In this document: one piece after another, positions 21,906-25,545 of the stretch | How positions within the stretch are numbered: the stretch's first letter is position 1 | Layout of the letters: each line of letters begins with the position of its first letter | Source of the DNA: Chloroflexota bacterium | GTDB lineage: Bacteria; Chloroflexota; Ktedonobacteria; Ktedonobacterales; Ktedonobacteraceae | DNA length: 25,545 bases | Direction of reading: 5' to 3' | Assembly: GCA_902810755.1 (NCBI GenBank) | Contig: CADDYT010000086.1 | Location: 1-25,545, forward strand | Notes under the pieces: generated by a model | Seen by the model: the letters and a program-made list of their open reading frames with translations, nothing else | Told to the model about the DNA's origin: nothing | Databases searched by the model: none | Position numbers and translations under genes: made by a program

Positions 21906-22567
21906 TGCAGGATAGCGCAGGTTCGGAGTATGATCGGCTTTTTTATCCTTTCCTTTTCGAGGGCGGCAAGGCCAGCCTGGAGGACGTGCTGGCGCAGGTG
22001 CGGCACTCGACGCTGGAAAAATGCCACGAGGTGATTGCTCTGCGCAAAGCTACGCTGGCGCGCTCGCGCGAGCAGATGCTGGCGGCAGGCCAGGCAATGG
22101 CAGCCGCCTTCGCGCGCGGCGCGACCCTGCTGGCCTTCGGCAACGGCGGCAGCACCACCGACGCGCAGGACCTGGTGGCCGACCTGCTCAACCCGCCCTT
22201 TCCCGGCCAGAAACCGTTGCCCGCCATCGCCCTCACCAACGATATCGCCGTCGTCACCGCAGTAGCCAACGATGTCGGCTTCGATAACGTCTTTGCGCGC
22301 CAGATCATCGCCTACGGTCGGGGCGGCGACATCGCCGTGGGCATCTCGACCAGCGGCAATTCCGCCAATGTGCTGGCCGGGCTGGAGCAGGCCAAAAAGC
22401 AGGGCCTGCTCACCATCGGGCTGGCCGGCTACGACGGCGGCAAGACGCTGCGTTCAGCCGCCGTAGACTTTTGTATCGTCTCACCCGGCGATCATGTCCC
22501 GCGCATCCAGGAAGCGCAGGCAACCGCCTATCACACCCTGTTTGAAATTGTCCATGCATTATTGTAA
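21905..22567 (+). CDS. SIS-domain protein, GmhA-like, with altered catalytic residues (copy 2)
   Basis: This 220-aa SIS protein has a longer helical N-terminus than copy 1. It keeps the perfect phosphate loop GISTSGNSANV (146-156) and FGNGGSTTDAQD (78-89). Of the GmhA tetrad, His61 and Glu65 are replaced by D89 and D93, while Q202 and H210 remain. This is the reverse of copy 1. GmhA active sites form between subunits, so the pair could build a composite site. The start overlaps the previous TAA as TAATG; hypD begins 40 bases downstream with its own AAGGAG. Confidence 0.82.
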   Translation: MQDSAGSEYDRLFYPFLFEGGKASLEDVLAQVRHSTLEKCHEVIALRKATLARSREQMLAAGQAMAAAFARGATLLAFGNGGSTTDAQDLVADLLNPPFPGQKPLPAIALTNDIAVVTAVANDVGFDNVFARQIIAYGRGGDIAVGISTSGNSANVLAGLEQAKKQGLLTIGLAGYDGGKTLRSAAVDFCIVSPGDHVPRIQEAQATAYHTLFEIVHALL

Positions 22568-22607
22568 GGCGGCCTCTCGGAACAGGATAAAGCAAAGGAG
22601 CAGGCAG

Positions 22608-23741
22608 ATGAGCATGAAGTATGTTGACGAGTACCGCGATCCAGAGCTGGCGAAGCGCATTGCCGGGGAGATTGCGAAGCTGAGCGGGGATCAGCCCCTC
22701 AAGCTGATGGAGGTCTGCGGCGGCCATACGCACACTATTTACAAGCATGGTATCGAGGATGTGCTGCCGCCCAATATCGACCTGGTGCATGGGCCGGGAT
22801 GCCCCGTCTGCGTGCTGCCAATGGGCCGTATCGATGACGCCATCGCCATCGCGCGCATGGAAAACGTCATCTTCACCACCTTTGGCGACATGATGCGCGT
22901 GCCTGGTTCCCATGGCAGTCTGCTGGACGCGAAGGCGGAGGGCGCGGACGTGCGTTTCGTCTACTCGCCGCTCGACGCGCTCAAGCTGGCGCGCCAGAAC
23001 CCGGATAAGCAGGTAGTTTTCTTCGCTATCGGCTTCGAGACCACCGCGCCTTCGACCGCCGTGACGCTGCTGCGCGCGCGGGAAGAGAACATCAGAAATT
23101 TCTCGGTCTTCTGTAATCACGTAACCATCATCCCCGCCATCAAAGCCATTCTCGACTCGCCTGACCTGCGCCTGGATGGCTTCGTTGGCCCCGGCCATGT
23201 CAGCATGGTGATCGGCATGCGCCCCTACACCTTCATCGCCCGCGACCACCACAAACCGGTCGTCATTGCCGGCTTCGAGCCGCTGGACATCATCCAGACG
23301 GTCTATATGATTGTGAAGCAGATCAAAGAGGGGCGAGCGGAAGTGGAGAACCAGTACTCGCGCGTCGTGCGCCCGGAGGGGAATGTCAAAGCGTTGGAAG
23401 CGATGGCGCGCACGATGGAACTGCGTCCCTTCTTCGAGTGGCGCGGCCTCGGCTTCATCACGCACAGCGCCCTGAAATTGCGCGCCGAGTTCGCCGACTG
23501 GGACGCCGAGTTGCGCTACGAAGTCCCCGGCCTGCGCGTGGCCGACCCCAAAGCCTGTCAGTGCGGCGAAGTTCTCAAAGGCGTCATCAAGCCCTGGGAG
23601 TGCAAAGTCTTCGGCACCGCCTGCACGCCCGAAACGCCCATCGGCACCTGCATGGTCTCCCCCGAAGGAGCCTGCGCCGCCTACTTCAACTACGGGCGTT
23701 TCTCCATGGCCACCGAACGCCACAAACTGAACGTGCTATAA
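22608..23741 (+). CDS. hypD: Hydrogenase Fe-ligand assembly protein HypD
   Basis: HypD is the [4Fe-4S] scaffold on which, with HypC, the Fe(CN)2CO unit is built. The 377-aa protein has CGGHTHT (37-43, Cys37), GPGCPVC (62-68), GFETTAPST and FVGPGHVS in the middle, and the C-terminal cysteines in KACQCGEVL, WECKVFGTAC and GTCMVSPEGACAAYF that hold the cluster. The start at 22608 has AAAGGAG upstream and fits family length; the frame extends further 5' into the SIS gene but without similarity. Confidence 0.95.
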   Translation: MSMKYVDEYRDPELAKRIAGEIAKLSGDQPLKLMEVCGGHTHTIYKHGIEDVLPPNIDLVHGPGCPVCVLPMGRIDDAIAIARMENVIFTTFGDMMRVPGSHGSLLDAKAEGADVRFVYSPLDALKLARQNPDKQVVFFAIGFETTAPSTAVTLLRAREENIRNFSVFCNHVTIIPAIKAILDSPDLRLDGFVGPGHVSMVIGMRPYTFIARDHHKPVVIAGFEPLDIIQTVYMIVKQIKEGRAEVENQYSRVVRPEGNVKALEAMARTMELRPFFEWRGLGFITHSALKLRAEFADWDAELRYEVPGLRVADPKACQCGEVLKGVIKPWECKVFGTACTPETPIGTCMVSPEGACAAYFNYGRFSMATERHKLNVL

Positions 23742-23781
23742 AGCAAGGGGCCAGATTCCGATGACACAGAGGCAGTGAAAT

Positions 23782-23816
23782 CGTAGTATAGTAGGGCCAC
23801 CCCTTGCGGGTGGCCT
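23782..23816. repeat. Family 1 palindromic repeat, single copy between hypD and hypE
   Basis: One arm only (CTATA-type flank, then GGGCCACCCC, TTGCG, GGGTGGCC) in the 113-base gap between hypD and hypE. It ends 38 bases before the hypE start, upstream of its GGAGGAA ribosome binding site. Confidence 0.88.
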
Positions 23817-23854
23817 GGGGCGGGGTGAGGTCACGAGTAGAATGGAGGAAGTTC

Positions 23855-24967
23855 ATGGATGCAGCGAAGCCGCAGGACGATAACCGCGTCAGCGAGGTAT
23901 TGAGGAAGATTGAGCGCACCAGGCAGGCGCGCCGCCACAAGTTCTACCTGCGCGACGAGAAGATCACGCTCAGTCACGGCAGCGGGGGCAAGGCGACGCA
24001 TAATCTCATCGAGGGCGTCTTCGCCCCCGCCTTCTCAAACCCTCTGCTAGACACGATGGATGATGCCGCGACCTTCGGCCTCAACGGCACGGGGCAGCGG
24101 CTGGCTTTCACGACCGATACCTATGTGGTGAGTCCGCTGTTCTTTCCGGGCGGCGATATCGGCAAACTGGCGGTACACGGGACAATCAATGACCTGGCGA
24201 TGGCAGGCGCGCAACCCCTCTATCTCTCAGCAGGCTTCATTCTGGAGGAAGGTTTCCCCATCAGCGACCTGCGCCGCATCGTCGCCTCGATGGCGCAGGC
24301 TGCCACCGAGGCCGGGGTCGCCATCGTGACGGGCGATACGAAGGTGGTGCAGCGCGGCAAGGCCGATGGGCTGTTCATCAACACGGCGGGCGTGGGCGTC
24401 GTGCAGGCTCACTGGCCTATCGGGCAGACACAGTTGCAGCCGGGAGACAAAGTTGTATTGAGCGGCCCGGTCGGTAATCACGGCATCGCCATCATGCTGG
24501 CACGTGAGGCGCTGGACATGGAGACGGAGATAGAAAGCGACACCGCCCCGCTTCATACGCTGGTCGCAGCCCTCTTTGACGCGGTTGGCGAGGGCGTCCA
24601 CTGCATGAAAGACCCCACGCGCGGCGGCGTGGCCACAACCCTGAACGAAATGGCGCTCGGTTCGGAAGTGTCTATCGCTCTCTTTGAGCAGGCCATCCCC
24701 GTCCACCCGGAAGTGCGTGGCGCCTGTGAAATCCTGGGCCTCGACCCCCTGACCATCGCCAACGAGGGCAAGATGCTGGCAATCATCGCGCCGGATAAGG
24801 TCGATGCCGCCCTCCTGGCCATGCGCAGCCACCCGCTGGGCCGCGATGCTGTCGTCATCGGCGAGGTGCAGGCCGAGCCAGCAGGCATGGTCTTCCTGCG
24901 CACCGACATCGGCGGCCTGCGCGTGCTGGACATGCTCGTAGGTGACCCCCTGCCGCGCATTTGCTGA
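23855..24967 (+). CDS. hypE: Carbamoyl dehydratase HypE
   Basis: HypE dehydrates the thiocarbamate made by HypF on its last residue to a thiocyanate, the cyanide donor. The 370-aa protein ends in PLPRIC with the required terminal Cys. Other motifs are SHGSGGKATHNLI (40-52), DTMDDAA and DPTRGGVATTLNE, as in the PurM/AIR-synthase-like family. The ATG at 23855 follows GGAGGAAGTTC; an earlier ATG at 23804 lies inside the palindromic repeat and is rejected. About 30 extra charged N-terminal residues precede the usual start of homology. It is the last gene of the locus. Confidence 0.95.
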   Translation: MDAAKPQDDNRVSEVLRKIERTRQARRHKFYLRDEKITLSHGSGGKATHNLIEGVFAPAFSNPLLDTMDDAATFGLNGTGQRLAFTTDTYVVSPLFFPGGDIGKLAVHGTINDLAMAGAQPLYLSAGFILEEGFPISDLRRIVASMAQAATEAGVAIVTGDTKVVQRGKADGLFINTAGVGVVQAHWPIGQTQLQPGDKVVLSGPVGNHGIAIMLAREALDMETEIESDTAPLHTLVAALFDAVGEGVHCMKDPTRGGVATTLNEMALGSEVSIALFEQAIPVHPEVRGACEILGLDPLTIANEGKMLAIIAPDKVDAALLAMRSHPLGRDAVVIGEVQAEPAGMVFLRTDIGGLRVLDMLVGDPLPRIC

Positions 24968-25452
24968 AGATCATGCAATGGGGGTATCAAACTCGGCCCC
25001 ACAGGCTATGAAAAACCGACGTGGACATGTCATGCCGTCTGCTGGCTCCCTCTGCTGGCCTGCCGGCTTCCTCTTATACGACCCGGCAGCGCAGGCCACC
25101 CGCCAGGGGTGGCCCTACTATATACGACCGCTCCACCAGCGCCACGAGCCGCCCGTCTAGAGTAGGGCCACCCCCAGAGGCGTTCACTTCAGCCCGTGCG
25201 AGCGCCAGGCAGGCCACCCGCCAGGGGTGGCCCTACTCTAGATGCGGCTCCCCAGGCGGCACGAACGCCGCGTCTCTCGTAGGGCCACCCCTGGCGGGTG
25301 GCCTGCGGCGGCCTGAAGTGAACGCCTATGAGAACCACCCCTGGCGGCTGGCCTGCGCTGTCGACCTGTGACGGGGAGCCAGCAGACGGCATGCCATGTC
25401 CGCGATGGTCTTCTTTCTCAGAATCCATTATTAAAACAGCTGGATAACGCCT
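24968..25452. other. Non-coding region after hypE, dominated by nested inverted repeats
   Basis: No gene is supported. Bases 25023-25401 form a nested inverted-repeat structure described separately. The first 50 bases after hypE contain no clear T-tailed terminator. Confidence 0.6.
25023..25401. repeat. Compound nested inverted repeat containing family 1 copies
   Basis: Four arm pairs are nested: 25023-25050 with 25374-25401 (28 bp, one mismatch, ending in the family 2 motif CATGTCATGC); 25087-25112 with 25335-25360 (26 bp, one mismatch); 25178-25192 with 25313-25327 (15 bp, perfect); 25210-25236 with 25279-25305 (27 bp, perfect). The second and fourth pairs are family 1 hairpins with loop GCCAG. 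A further family 1 fragment starts at 25161. Confidence 0.9.
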
Positions 25453-25545
25453 TCAGCTTGAGACCACCGTCATGGTGATCCTGCCACTATCTTTCGGTAG
25501 CGTTGTGCCATTGCCGCCGGTTACGGTAATCACCGCTTTGCTCAC
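25453..25545 (-). CDS. C-terminal end of a gene running off the window (tentative)
   Basis: The minus strand is open from the edge to a TGA at 25453-25455 and reads VSKAVITVTGGN then TTLPKDSGRITMTVVSS. This resembles the last beta strands of an extracellular or phage-like beta-rich protein. The fragment is only 30 residues, so coding status and family are uncertain. Confidence 0.35.
   Translation of the reverse strand: MSKAVITVTGGNGTTLPKDSGRITMTVVSS

Noticed and set aside
22410..23723. Long minus-strand open frame opposite hypD
   Set aside because: Antisense to hypD, without ribosome binding site or family resemblance.
25087..25360. CRISPR-like array of regularly repeated sequence
   Set aside because: Units alternate in orientation, spacers differ in length, the units are hairpins with flanks, and no cas gene is present.
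25374..25401. Terminal inverted repeat of an insertion sequence with 25023-25050
   Set aside because: The 380-base interior holds no transposase; the arms fit the dispersed palindromic family better, although a small non-autonomous element is not excluded.

Overview
The window looks like chromosomal DNA from a Ktedonobacteria-type Chloroflexota (an inference). The reasons are high G+C, a complete group 1h high-affinity [NiFe] hydrogenase locus, a LuxR-type regulator, a WD40 lipoprotein, and many short palindromic repeats scattered between genes. No tRNA, rRNA, CRISPR array, transposase or phage gene was seen.

Left third (1-8800), a mixed housekeeping and surface region: a 20-bp tandem repeat at the edge; an aminoglycoside/hydroxyurea-type kinase; a membrane-anchored polysaccharide deacetylase; a convergent seven-bladed WD40 lipoprotein; a LuxR-type regulator; moaC (molybdenum cofactor synthesis); a UbiB/ABC1-family kinase-like protein; and the C-terminal remnant of a LysR regulator. 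Palindromic repeats and a 13-bp tandem array fill the gaps.

Centre and right (about 8970-24967), one 16-kb unidirectional hydrogenase locus on the + strand: predicted promoter, three direct-repeat operator-like sites, leader hairpin, hhyS, hhyL, a NifU/Rieske-like fusion, four accessory proteins of unknown function, a hydrogenase-specific endopeptidase, two tiny single-span membrane proteins (40 and 38 aa), hypA, hypB, hypF, hypC, a SIS protein, a second HypC-like protein, a second SIS protein, hypD and hypE. HhyS and HhyL form the H2-oxidising enzyme. HypF/HypE would make the cyanide ligands, HypC/HypD would assemble the Fe(CN)2CO unit, HypA/HypB would insert nickel, and the endopeptidase would trim the HhyL C-terminus. 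The NifU/Rieske-like protein and the microproteins are candidates for cluster delivery, electron transfer or membrane attachment. Many start/stop codons overlap (ATGA, TGATG, TAATG), which suggests translational coupling.

The most interesting points are: (1) the two SIS proteins bracketing a second HypC-like protein have complementary losses of GmhA-type active-site motifs, which suggests a heteromeric enzyme tied to hydrogenase maturation; (2) a Rieske-like domain in which the histidine ligands are replaced and cysteines are available; (3) the tandem microproteins; (4) the promoter and triple-repeat arrangement upstream of hhyS; (5) a palindromic repeat family with compensatory base changes, ending in a nested inverted-repeat structure after hypE (25023-25401).
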